Assembly: GCA_902786615.1 (NCBI GenBank)
Contig: CADADE010000037.1
Span: forward strand, 1-26,506
Reading direction: 5' to 3'
Length of the DNA: 26,506 nucleotides
Source of the DNA: Oscillospiraceae bacterium
GTDB lineage: Bacteria; Bacillota_A; Clostridia; Oscillospirales; Oscillospiraceae
The translations under genes were made by a program, and so were the position numbers. The notes beneath the pieces were generated by a model, which was given only the letters and a program-made list of their open reading frames with translations, was not told the DNA's origin and did not search any database. Position 1 is the stretch's first letter. Each line of letters begins with the position of its first letter. Shown here piece by piece: positions 1 to 6,752 of the stretch.

Positions 1-667
1 GCAGGAGGCGGCGGTGTTGTCGGTGGGGATGTAGAGCACGTCGCACTCGCCCACGGCGCTGGTCGTGACGGCGGCGACGTCGTTGGAGTCGGAGAACTCG
101 AAGTTCTTCACCGTGTAGCCGAAGGCCTCCAGCAGCGGGGTGATGGTCTCGACCTGGAAGCGGGAGTTGGCCTCGGCGTTGCAGTAGAGGATGCCCACGG
201 TCTTGGCGTCGGGGAAGAAGTCGTGCAGCATGGCGGCCTGCTCGTCGAGCGGCGCGAGATCGGAGGTGCCGGAGACGTTCTTCGCAACGCTGCGGCCTTC
301 CCACTCGTCGATCTCAAAGGCGGCGGCGTAGGCCGTGATCGAGGTGCCGAGGATGGGGATCTCGTTCGTGGCGCCGGCCGCGGCGATCAGCGCGGGCGTG
401 GCGTTGGCCATGATGAGGTCGACCTCGTCGGAGACGAACTGGCTTGCGATGACGGCGCAGCTCCAGCAGCTCGCTGAGCTTGTCGCAAAAGCCCTGGGTG
501 GCCAGGTCAAGCGCGGGGTGCTGCACCAGCTGGCAGACGCCGACGTTGAAGACCTTGTCGCTCTGCGCCGCGGCCGGCGCGGCGGAAGAGGCGGGTGCGC
601 TCTGGCCGCAGGCGGCAAGCGTGAAGAGCAGGCACAGCGCGCAGATAAGAGAAAGGATCTTTTTCAT
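1..667 (-). pseudogene. TrpX-like ABC importer substrate-binding lipoprotein, frame-broken and cut by the window edge
   Basis: The start is taken as the ATG at 667, eight bases after GGAGG (676-680); another ATG at 673 is too close to it. The product begins with a lipoprotein signal peptide (MKKILSLICALCLLFTLAAC) whose LAAC lipobox marks lipidation and anchoring outside the membrane. The next part, FNVGVCQLVQHPALDLATQGF, is typical of the PF04392 (ABC_sub_bind, TrpX/YtrI-type) family, which feeds amino-acid-type ABC importers. After LSELLE the frame goes out near 455-465. The family pattern resumes in another frame (SCAVIASQFVSDEVDLIM, then GTSITAY, FFPDAKTVGILYCNAEANS) and stays open to base 1. 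About 14 residues expected between the two halves are missing, so this looks like a deletion of roughly 40 bases rather than a single-base error. The permease and ATPase genes would lie beyond the left edge. An assembly error is the main alternative. Confidence 0.75.
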
Positions 668-701
668 TTTCATTTCCTCCAAACTGATTTCTTCCCCCGG
701 G

Positions 702-733
702 AAAAAAGAGAGCCGCACAGTCATCTGTGCGGC
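702..733 (-). terminator. Attenuator terminator in the transporter leader
   Basis: On the minus strand the 9-bp stem GCCGCACAG/CTGTGCGGC (725-733 with 712-720) closes a four-base loop and is followed by TCTCTTTTTT (702-711). This is a strong intrinsic terminator placed after the leader peptide and about 35 bases before the lipoprotein start, the position expected of an attenuator. Confidence 0.85.
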
Positions 734-828
734 CCCTGTCAGCTTTCTTTGTGATCAGCGACGTTCCCTTTGCAGCACAAACAACCCCTATTTCCTGTTG
801 AAATAGCGGTAATAGCGGTATGCAAAAG
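712..828 (-). promoter_or_regulatory. Ribosome-mediated attenuator: alternative RNA pairings
   Basis: Three pairings compete in the minus-strand leader RNA. Segment 1 (821-828, CTTTTGCA), inside the leader ORF just before the Tyr codons, can pair with segment 2 (767-774, TGCAAAGG). Segment 2 extended (772-780, TTGTGCTGC) can instead pair with the 5' arm of the terminator (725-733, GCCGCACAG), with one mismatch and one G-U pair. A ribosome stalled at the Tyr codons would cover segment 1, free segment 2 and prevent the terminator. This matches the trp/his attenuator logic. The pairings are seen in the sequence; the mechanism is inferred. Confidence 0.7.
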
Positions 829-847
829 AAAAGCGAACGAGCTTCAT
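788..847 (-). CDS. 19-aa tyrosine-rich leader peptide (attenuation)
   Basis: The ATG at 847 follows GGAGGG (855-860) at seven bases and the frame ends in TAG at 788. The peptide reads MKLVRFSFAYRYYRYFNRK. Four of the six residues 10-15 are Tyr (codons TAC, TAT, TAC, TAT), interrupted by two Arg CGC codons and followed by Phe. A short ORF with a good ribosome site, a run of one amino acid, and a terminator downstream with an alternative pairing is the signature of a ribosome-stalling leader. The codon run suggests charged tRNA-Tyr as the signal, with Arg or Phe as weaker possibilities. It would control the TrpX-like importer gene downstream, which suits an aromatic amino-acid transporter. The ORF can be extended upstream to 970, but no ribosome site supports that, and it would start before the promoter. 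Confidence 0.75.
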   Translation of the reverse strand: MKLVRFSFAYRYYRYFNRK

Positions 848-875
848 CGCAAAACCCTCCGTGGAAGATGGCCCT

Positions 876-901
876 ACTTTAGCACTATGTGGTGCTAAAG
901 T
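876..901. promoter_or_regulatory. Perfect palindrome over the promoter, probable operator
   Basis: ACTTTAGCAC (876-885) and GTGCTAAAGT (892-901) form a perfect 10-bp inverted repeat with a 6-bp spacer. It fills the space between the -35 and -10 boxes and overlaps both. A dimeric repressor bound here would block RNA polymerase. The regulator is not identified. Confidence 0.55.
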
Positions 902-904
902 CAA
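876..904 (-). promoter_or_regulatory. Sigma-A-type promoter of the transporter operon
   Basis: Minus strand: -35 TTGACT (904-899), 17-bp spacer, -10 TAAAGT (881-876). Transcription would start near 869, about 20 bases before the leader-peptide ATG. Confidence 0.6.
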
Positions 905-924
905 CGCCTTTTTGTTTTTTTGTG

Positions 925-963
925 AAAAAGAGGGAAAGCAGCCGTTGCTTTCCCTCTTTTTTT
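925..963. terminator. Bidirectional terminator after the GLUG-protein gene
   Basis: A perfect 16-bp stem, AAAAAGAGGGAAAGCA (925-940) with TGCTTTCCCTCTTTTT (946-961), with T runs on either strand. On the minus strand it ends the 5915-967 operon, just before the promoter of the next transcription unit. Confidence 0.85.
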
Positions 964-966
964 CGG

Positions 967-3630
967 TCACTTTGTTTCTTCCGGCGCGTCTGCTTCGCTG
1001 TCCGCGGCAGTTCGGCGGCGGTTTTTATGCCGCCGACTCAGCGCGCGCGCCGATAAAAGCAGCGCCAGCAGCGCCGCGCCGCCCAGCGCGGCATACAGGA
1101 GGCTGTCCGGTCGCCGGCTTTCCGGCACCGTAAGGAAGGATCCGCCGTTTTTCAGCGCAAAGACCAGATAGCGGCCGTCCCATTCCGTGTCCGTCCCGGC
1201 AAAGCCGCCGTCGGCGCTCCGGATGCAGATCCTCGCCCCGTCCTCGCTGCGCATACGGACCGTCAGCGTTCCCTCAAAGCCGTCCACGCTGAGGGTATAT
1301 CCCTCCCGCTCGACACCGTCCAGCTCTGCGGCGAAGGGCTGCACGTCCAGACTCTGGCCCTCGTAGAATTCGCCCTCCACCAGGAAGAGCGGAAATACCT
1401 CGCTGGAGGAGAGGGTACGCTCCGGGGCCAGATAGCGGCCGGTCACGTCGGTGTCGGCGTAGATATGAGCGCGGTCGAAGGGATCCCAGACCCAGTAGGC
1501 ACTGCCGCTGTTTTCCACCTCCGGCAGCGTCTTGACCTCTCCTCCGAAGGGAAGCGTCAGGGTTTTCACCGTCTCGTCCTCCACCAGGAAGCGCACGGTC
1601 ACGCTCTCAAAGTCCTCCGGCGCTCCCTCCAGCGCCAGCAGCTCTTCAAGGCTGACCGGCTCGGCCTGTGCAAGGCGGCTGATGCCGTCCACGCCGTCGG
1701 GCCGGGTGTCGGCATACAGGTTGCCGCTCACCTCTCCTTCCGCCCAGCCGGCCACCGCGCCGCAGTATTCCGCGCCGCGGGAAATATGCGTCCAGGCGCG
1801 GCAGTCCGTCAGGGTTTTGCCGCTGCCCGCGATGCCGCCGACATACTTGCCGCCCTCCAGTTCGCTGCGTGCCCAGCAGCGCGCGACGGAGCCCTGGCTG
1901 ACGCCGGCGATGCCGCCCACATAATCGCCGCTTTGAGACGCGGCCGAGGCCGCGCTGACGCAGTCCACGATCGCGCCGATATCCATGCGGCCCGCGATGC
2001 CGCCGGCGCAGCTGCCGCGGCTGCGGACCGCGCCGCGGTTTTCACAGCCGCGCACGACGGCGAACAGGAGCTGTTCGGCGCGCGTCGGCAGATAGTTCGA
2101 CGCGCCGAGGGTGTCCTCGCTGTCGAAGGACAGCTCGAAGGCCACCGTCCCGACCACGCCGCCCACGTTGGCCTCGCCGCGGACACTGCCGCGGTTTTCA
2201 CTTCGCGCGACGGCGCCCTCGTCATGGTCGTAGGCTTCCTCCAGGGACAGATCCCGCGAGGAGATCAGATCTCCCTGGCCCACCTCTCCCATCAGGGCGT
2301 TAACCAGGTTGAAGATATAGCTCATCTGGCCGAAGATTCCCTTGAGATCCTCCGCCGTGCCGCCCACGACGCCGTCCATAGCGCCGCTCAGCGCGGCGGA
2401 CTGGGCAAAGAGGCTGTTCAGCGACGCTGTCAGCGCCGAGGTGTCGGCGGCGGCGTAGTTCGCGCTCGGCAGCGTGATGGCGCCGCTCTCCGGATCCACG
2501 GAGACGCCCTCGAGATAGTGGGCCGTCTGTCCGGCGGCAGCATTGAGCAGCGTTGTGATCGCGCCCATGGCCTGGGTGCTGGATCCGCTCATGGCCTGCA
2601 GCGAGCTCCGGACGCTCTCGCTGGCGCCGCTGAGCTTCTGCGAGGCGGCGTAGAGCATCCCGTTCATGGCCGTGATCGCCCGGGAGAGCTCCTGCAGCTT
2701 GCCCTCCGACAGCTCCCACGCGGCGTAGGGGACGCTCTGCCCCACGATGCCGCCCACGTCGCGCCGTCCCTCGACGGCGCCGCTAAAGCGGCAGTTGTCC
2801 ACAAAGCCGCTGTTTTTCCCCGCGATGCCGCCCACATTGTAGCCGGTATAGGAATAGCCGACGCCGCCCGAGGAGCGGCAGAAGCGGACCGTGCCGGTGT
2901 TTTCGCCCGCGATGCCGCCGATGTTGCCGATGTCCACGAAATCCTCCTGGGAGAAGGAGGAGAGATCAAAACGGCGCTCGCCGCTGGGCGTGATCGCCAC
3001 GGTGTTGACGTCGCCTTCGTTTTCACAGTTGAATACGACACCCGCGTTCGTCCCCGCAATGCCGCCGACCTGGTGCTCGCCGGCGACGGAGCCTTCAAAG
3101 CGGCAGCTTGTCACCGTGCCGGTGTTTTTCCCGGTCACGCCGCCGACGTCCTGCACGCCGCGCAGCTCGCCGGCAAAGCTGCAGCTGCGGATCGTGCCCT
3201 CGTTAAAGCCGGCAAGGCCGCCGATCTCGCCCTGGGTGCCGGTGGGCAGCACGCTGCCCGCAACGTTCAGATCGTGTACGCTGCCCTCCGGCCCGATTTG
3301 TCGGAACAGGCCGAGTCGCGAGCCCGTCGCCGTGATCGCGAGGCCGCGGATCGTATGACCGCCGCCGTCGAATTCCCCGACGAAATAGCCCGCGCTTTCG
3401 ATCTCGACGCCGCTTTCGGAAAGGTCGATGTCGGTCGTGAGGACAAAGCGCACGCCGCGCGAATAGCTCTCGCGCGAGCAGGAGCGTGTGAAATGGGCAA
3501 GCTGGCGGGCGGTAGATATCGTCTTTTCCTTGATTTCCGCTTCCCCCGCCGTCTCCTCCGCAGCCAGGGCCGCGGGCGAGAGCGGGAAGAGCAGCAGCAT
3601 GGATAACAGCACGCAGAGTATCCGTTTCAT
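967..3630 (-). CDS. Secreted GLUG-repeat surface protein with C-terminal membrane anchor
   Basis: This 887-residue protein starts at the ATG at 3630, which overlaps the upstream TGA as ATGA and follows GGAGG inside the upstream gene. Residues 1-24 are a signal peptide (MKRILCVLLSMLLLFPLSPA). From about residue 110 there are around ten GG(I/V/L)xG units with a Cys about ten residues later, the pattern of GLUG repeats (PF07581), which form beta-helical cell-surface modules. The repeats are split by a helical Ala/Ser/Leu-rich block of about 130 residues (from ELSRAITAMNG to NALMGEV) that may form a coiled coil. A hydrophobic helix (LLYAALGGAALLALLLSARA) and a basic tail (RRHKNRRR) at the C-terminus should hold it in the membrane with the repeats outside. 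Translational coupling to the MMPL gene suggests the two act together in the envelope. The ligand or function is unknown. Confidence 0.8.
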   Translation of the reverse strand: MKRILCVLLSMLLLFPLSPAALAAEETAGEAEIKEKTISTARQLAHFTRSCSRESYSRGVRFVLTTDIDLSESGVEIESAGYFVGEFDGGGHTIRGLAITATGSRLGLFRQIGPEGSVHDLNVAGSVLPTGTQGEIGGLAGFNEGTIRSCSFAGELRGVQDVGGVTGKNTGTVTSCRFEGSVAGEHQVGGIAGTNAGVVFNCENEGDVNTVAITPSGERRFDLSSFSQEDFVDIGNIGGIAGENTGTVRFCRSSGGVGYSYTGYNVGGIAGKNSGFVDNCRFSGAVEGRRDVGGIVGQSVPYAAWELSEGKLQELSRAITAMNGMLYAASQKLSGASESVRSSLQAMSGSSTQAMGAITTLLNAAAGQTAHYLEGVSVDPESGAITLPSANYAAADTSALTASLNSLFAQSAALSGAMDGVVGGTAEDLKGIFGQMSYIFNLVNALMGEVGQGDLISSRDLSLEEAYDHDEGAVARSENRGSVRGEANVGGVVGTVAFELSFDSEDTLGASNYLPTRAEQLLFAVVRGCENRGAVRSRGSCAGGIAGRMDIGAIVDCVSAASAASQSGDYVGGIAGVSQGSVARCWARSELEGGKYVGGIAGSGKTLTDCRAWTHISRGAEYCGAVAGWAEGEVSGNLYADTRPDGVDGISRLAQAEPVSLEELLALEGAPEDFESVTVRFLVEDETVKTLTLPFGGEVKTLPEVENSGSAYWVWDPFDRAHIYADTDVTGRYLAPERTLSSSEVFPLFLVEGEFYEGQSLDVQPFAAELDGVEREGYTLSVDGFEGTLTVRMRSEDGARICIRSADGGFAGTDTEWDGRYLVFALKNGGSFLTVPESRRPDSLLYAALGGAALLALLLSARALSRRHKNRRRTAADSEADAPEETK

Positions 3631-5915
3631 GTTTCTTCCTCCTGCAGGCTCAGGCGAAAACGCGTTTTTTCCACCGCCCTGTCCAGCAGCACCAGCAGCT
3701 GAGGCAGCACGCTCAGCACCAGGATCACCGAGCAGAACGCCCCGCGCCCGACGGCAAGCCCGATGTGGCTGACATACACGTCGCTGACGCGCACGCCGAT
3801 GAGCACGCCCGCGATCGTCATGATCGACCCGGAGGTCAGCACGGTGGCAAAGCTCTCCTTCACAGCGCGCGCCATCGCCTCGCGGATCGGCAGACCGGCG
3901 CGCAGGGACTGATAGCGGTTCATCAGCACAATGGCGTAGTCGATCGTGGCGCCCATCTGGATGGCCGATACGATCATGTTTGTCACGAACGAGGGGCTGA
4001 CATGCTGGAGATAGGGGAAGGAGAAGTTGATCCAGATGCTGCCCTGGATGACGAAAACCAGGATCATCGCCCCGACCACCGTGCGGAAGGTGACAAGCAG
4101 GATCACGAACACAAAGCCGATGGTCAGCAGACTGATCAGCAGCGAGTCGCCGGTATAGGAGTCGCCCAGATCCCGGGCGCTGGTGATGTCGCCGACGATC
4201 AGCACCTCGCCGCCGGGATAGTACGGCGCGGCGATGGCGCGCAGCGTTTCGACAAAGGCGCGGCTCTCTTCGCCCTCCACCGGCAGGTCCACGGAGAGGA
4301 GCAGGCGGTTATAGTCCTTGCCCCGCAGCTGATCCTGGGCAAAGGCGAGCATGCCCCGCAGCTCGTCGAGCTCCCCGGCCTGCCCGGCATCCGGCGTGAA
4401 CACGCCGTGGTCGATCAGTTCAAACAGGAAGTCCGCCAGGTCCACAAGCGGCACGCGGTAGCTCTCGCGGCTGCCGAAGAGGGCCTGGTATTCCTCATGC
4501 CGCACGCCGTAGGCCTGGAAGAGCAGGTCGGCCTCCTCCTGGCCCAGATCCATCAGCTCGGCAAACTCACGGGAGGAAAACCGGTCGCCCAGCACGCGGC
4601 CGTCACCGACGGCGATATTGGCAAGGCCCATGGCGCTTTTGACCGGCGGGAGCGCCTCGACCTCGCGCAGGATGGCTTTTTCCGCCTCCAGATCCTCCGC
4701 CGGGAGGAGCAGGACCACGCTGGTGGAGCGGGCGAAGGTGCTCTCGATCTTGCGCATGGCCGCGCGGGATTCGGAATAGACCAGCTCCGTCACCGAGCTG
4801 TCGGCAAAGGCGTAGTTCACATGCCGCGCGCCGTAAAAGGCCGCGGGCAGCAGCAGCAGAAAGATCCAGACGAAGCAGTACCCCGAGCGCATGAGAAAGC
4901 GGCCCCAAGGCGTGATATCCGGGATCAGGCTGCGGTGGGCCGTGCGGCGGATCGCCTTCGGGAACAGCATTATCAGCCCCGGCATCAGCAAAAACACCGT
5001 CAGCAGGCTGCAGACGATGCTCTTGGCCAGCACCACGCCCAGATCGTAGCCCAGCCGGAACTCCATCAGCATCAACGCAACAAGGCCCGAGATCGTCGTC
5101 AGGCTCGAGGAGCTGATCTCCACGATGGACTTGGCGAGGGCCTCGGTCAGCGCGGCTTTTGCGCTCTCGAAGCGCTCGCACTCGTCCTGATAGCGGTGGG
5201 AGAAGATGATGGCATAGTCGATCGCCAGCGCCAGCTGCAGGATGATGGCAATGGAATGGGTGATCATTGAGATCTCCCCCAGCCAGAAGTTGGTGCCCAT
5301 GTTCAGCAGCGCGGCGAACACAAACACGATCAGGAAGATCACGACCTCGAAATAGCTGCGCGAGGTGAAGAGCAAAATCACCACGATCACCGCCGCGGCA
5401 ATCGCGATAACGCCCACCATCTCGCCGGCAAGCTGCCTGGAATAGTTCTTGATGTCCATCGAATAGGTATAGCTGTCATAGGGCGCGAGCAGCATGCGGA
5501 TCTGCTCCTTGGCCGCGTCCACGCCGCCGTCCCCGTCGACGCCGTCAAAGGCGATGGAAAGGAGCGCGGCGGAGCTGGTATAGTGCGCCTCGGTGCCGTC
5601 GAAGCTCACGGAAAAAACGTGGTCAAAGCCGCGGATGGTCTCCGCAAGTTCCTCCGCCCGCTCATAGGTCAGGTTGGCCACCATCACGTCCTCGGAGGCG
5701 TAGGTGACAAAATTGTCCTCCATGATCGTGATGCCGCGGCGGGTCTCGGTATCGCCGGAGAGAAAAAAGGTCAGATCCGAATTGACCCGCACACGGCCGA
5801 GAGACAGCGCGCAGTAGACCGCGGCGACAAGAAACAGCAGCATGAAAAGCCCCCGCCATTTCACAATGGCCGCGGCAACGTCATGCATGATATCCCGTCT
5901 GTTCGTGTCTCTCAC
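3627..5915 (-). CDS. MMPL/RND-superfamily membrane transporter
   Basis: The protein has two equivalent halves. Each consists of a membrane segment, an extracellular domain and a group of membrane helices. The half-signatures ALAIDYAIIFSHRYQ and GATIDYAIVLMNRYQ are typical of MMPL/YdfJ-type exporters, proton-driven pumps for lipids or drugs. The length of about 762 residues suits the family. The start chosen is GTG at 5915, seven bases after AAAGGG. The ATG at 5951 is only a few bases after the predicted transcription start and has no ribosome site. The gene is divergent from a TetR regulator and overlaps the GLUG gene by four bases (ATGA), so the three form one locus. The TetR protein probably represses it. 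The substrate cannot be read from the sequence; lipid, cell-wall precursor or toxic amphiphile are the usual options. Confidence 0.85.
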   Translation of the reverse strand: MRDTNRRDIMHDVAAAIVKWRGLFMLLFLVAAVYCALSLGRVRVNSDLTFFLSGDTETRRGITIMEDNFVTYASEDVMVANLTYERAEELAETIRGFDHVFSVSFDGTEAHYTSSAALLSIAFDGVDGDGGVDAAKEQIRMLLAPYDSYTYSMDIKNYSRQLAGEMVGVIAIAAAVIVVILLFTSRSYFEVVIFLIVFVFAALLNMGTNFWLGEISMITHSIAIILQLALAIDYAIIFSHRYQDECERFESAKAALTEALAKSIVEISSSSLTTISGLVALMLMEFRLGYDLGVVLAKSIVCSLLTVFLLMPGLIMLFPKAIRRTAHRSLIPDITPWGRFLMRSGYCFVWIFLLLLPAAFYGARHVNYAFADSSVTELVYSESRAAMRKIESTFARSTSVVLLLPAEDLEAEKAILREVEALPPVKSAMGLANIAVGDGRVLGDRFSSREFAELMDLGQEEADLLFQAYGVRHEEYQALFGSRESYRVPLVDLADFLFELIDHGVFTPDAGQAGELDELRGMLAFAQDQLRGKDYNRLLLSVDLPVEGEESRAFVETLRAIAAPYYPGGEVLIVGDITSARDLGDSYTGDSLLISLLTIGFVFVILLVTFRTVVGAMILVFVIQGSIWINFSFPYLQHVSPSFVTNMIVSAIQMGATIDYAIVLMNRYQSLRAGLPIREAMARAVKESFATVLTSGSIMTIAGVLIGVRVSDVYVSHIGLAVGRGAFCSVILVLSVLPQLLVLLDRAVEKTRFRLSLQEEET

Positions 5916-5961
5916 GCCTTCGCCCTTTCTTGACAAGTGTTGAAAATTCATTTATAGTTCA

Positions 5962-5989
5962 ATTATAATCTCCGCTTCGCCCCTGTCAA
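5962..5989 (-). promoter_or_regulatory. Promoter of the MMPL-GLUG operon
   Basis: Minus strand: consensus -35 TTGACA (5989-5984) and consensus -10 TATAAT (5967-5962), 16 bp apart. Transcription would begin near 5955. A 9-bp palindrome CTTGACAAG (5929-5937) lies in the early transcribed region and could be a repressor site. Confidence 0.75.
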
Positions 5990-6027
5990 CCGATGATTCC
6001 GGCGAATGTGACGAACAATCAACAATT

Positions 6028-6046
6028 CTTTGAAAACTGTTCAAAG
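6028..6046. promoter_or_regulatory. Inverted repeat over the tetR ribosome site, possible operator
   Basis: CTTTGAA (6028-6034) and TTCAAAG (6040-6046) are perfect 7-bp arms around AACTG, overlapping the AAAGGAGG ribosome site of the TetR gene. Size and position suit a TetR-family operator for autoregulation. It could also act as an RNA hairpin. Confidence 0.4.
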
Positions 6047-6058
6047 GAGGCGCGGCGC

Positions 6059-6661
6059 ATGAACAAATCCGGGCAGGAAAACCGCAGCGTCCGCAACACC
6101 AAGCGCCGCCTGCGCGAGGGGCTGCTGCGGCTGATGGAGGAAAAGCCGATCAACGAGATCTCGGTCAAGGAGCTGACCGATCTGGTGGACGTCAACCGCG
6201 GCACCTTCTATTTTCATTATCAGGACATCTACGACCTGCTGCGCGCCATGGAGGACGAATTCTTCGTCCAGTTTGACCGCACGCTGACCGAGCGCAAGCC
6301 CTTTTCGGACTCTGAGCCCCTTACGGGCAGGGGCACGGCGGTCTCGCCCTACCTGCACGCGATCTTCACCTTTCTCGATGAAAACCGCAGCTTCTGCCGC
6401 ATCATGCTCTCCCCCCACGGCGACATGCAGTTTGTCGACCGGGTCAAGGAGCGCGTGGACAGCCAGTGCCGCCTGTTCTGGCAGATCATCGCCCCCGGCG
6501 CGGACGAGCTGCGCTACGGCATATATAACGCCTTTATCATCAACGGCTGCATCGGGCTGATTCAGGAATGGGTCAACGACAGGCGCGATCTGACCGTGGA
6601 GAGCGTCTCCGAGCTGACGGCGACCCTGATCCTGGCAAGCGTCGGGCCGTATCTGACCTGA
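6059..6661 (+). CDS. TetR/AcrR-family transcriptional regulator
   Basis: The start is the ATG at 6059, eight bases after AAAGGAGG; the upstream extension to 5993 has no ribosome site. The 200-residue protein carries an N-terminal TetR helix-turn-helix of the usual form. The helix NTKRRLREGLLRLMEEK is followed by INEISVKELTDLVDVNRGTF and the signature FYFHYQDIYDLLRAMEDEF. The C-terminal ligand domain (FLDENRSFCRIMLSPHGD, then YNAFIINGCIGLIQEWV) resembles the TetR_C_7/DhaS-like type common in Firmicutes. It is divergent from the MMPL-GLUG operon, with about 144 bases between the starts, so it is the likely local repressor responding to the exported compound. Confidence 0.85.
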   Translation: MNKSGQENRSVRNTKRRLREGLLRLMEEKPINEISVKELTDLVDVNRGTFYFHYQDIYDLLRAMEDEFFVQFDRTLTERKPFSDSEPLTGRGTAVSPYLHAIFTFLDENRSFCRIMLSPHGDMQFVDRVKERVDSQCRLFWQIIAPGADELRYGIYNAFIINGCIGLIQEWVNDRRDLTVESVSELTATLILASVGPYLT

Positions 6662-6687
6662 GTCGCGCCTTTTCCCGCGCCTCGCGG

Positions 6688-6716
6688 TTGCTTTTCCCCG
6701 CACGAAGGAATATACT
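6688..6716 (+). promoter_or_regulatory. Promoter of the zinc-ribbon protein gene
   Basis: -35 TTGCTT (6688-6693), 17-bp spacer, -10 TATACT (6711-6716), shortly before the AAGGAGG site of the gene at 6753. Confidence 0.6.
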
Positions 6717-6752
6717 GGCAGCAGAAATCTCTTCCCGCAAGGAGGATGTGAT

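Noticed and set aside
670..870. A T-box riboswitch in front of the TrpX-like gene
   Set aside because: No T-box sequence (AGGGTGGNACCGCG-like), specifier loop or AG bulge is present; the leader ORF with alternative pairings explains the region better.
876..901. A CIRCE-type HrcA operator
   Set aside because: The half-site TTAGCAC is shared with CIRCE, but the spacer is 6 instead of about 13 between those halves, and the outer TC/GA are missing.
1465..3606. A long open frame on the plus strand opposite the GLUG-protein gene
   Set aside because: It is a high-GC shadow: no ribosome site, Ala/Arg/His-rich low-meaning sequence, and the opposite frame has a signal peptide and repeats. The same applies to long antisense frames at 3765-5270, 6573-7970, 8407-10047 and 10231-12201.
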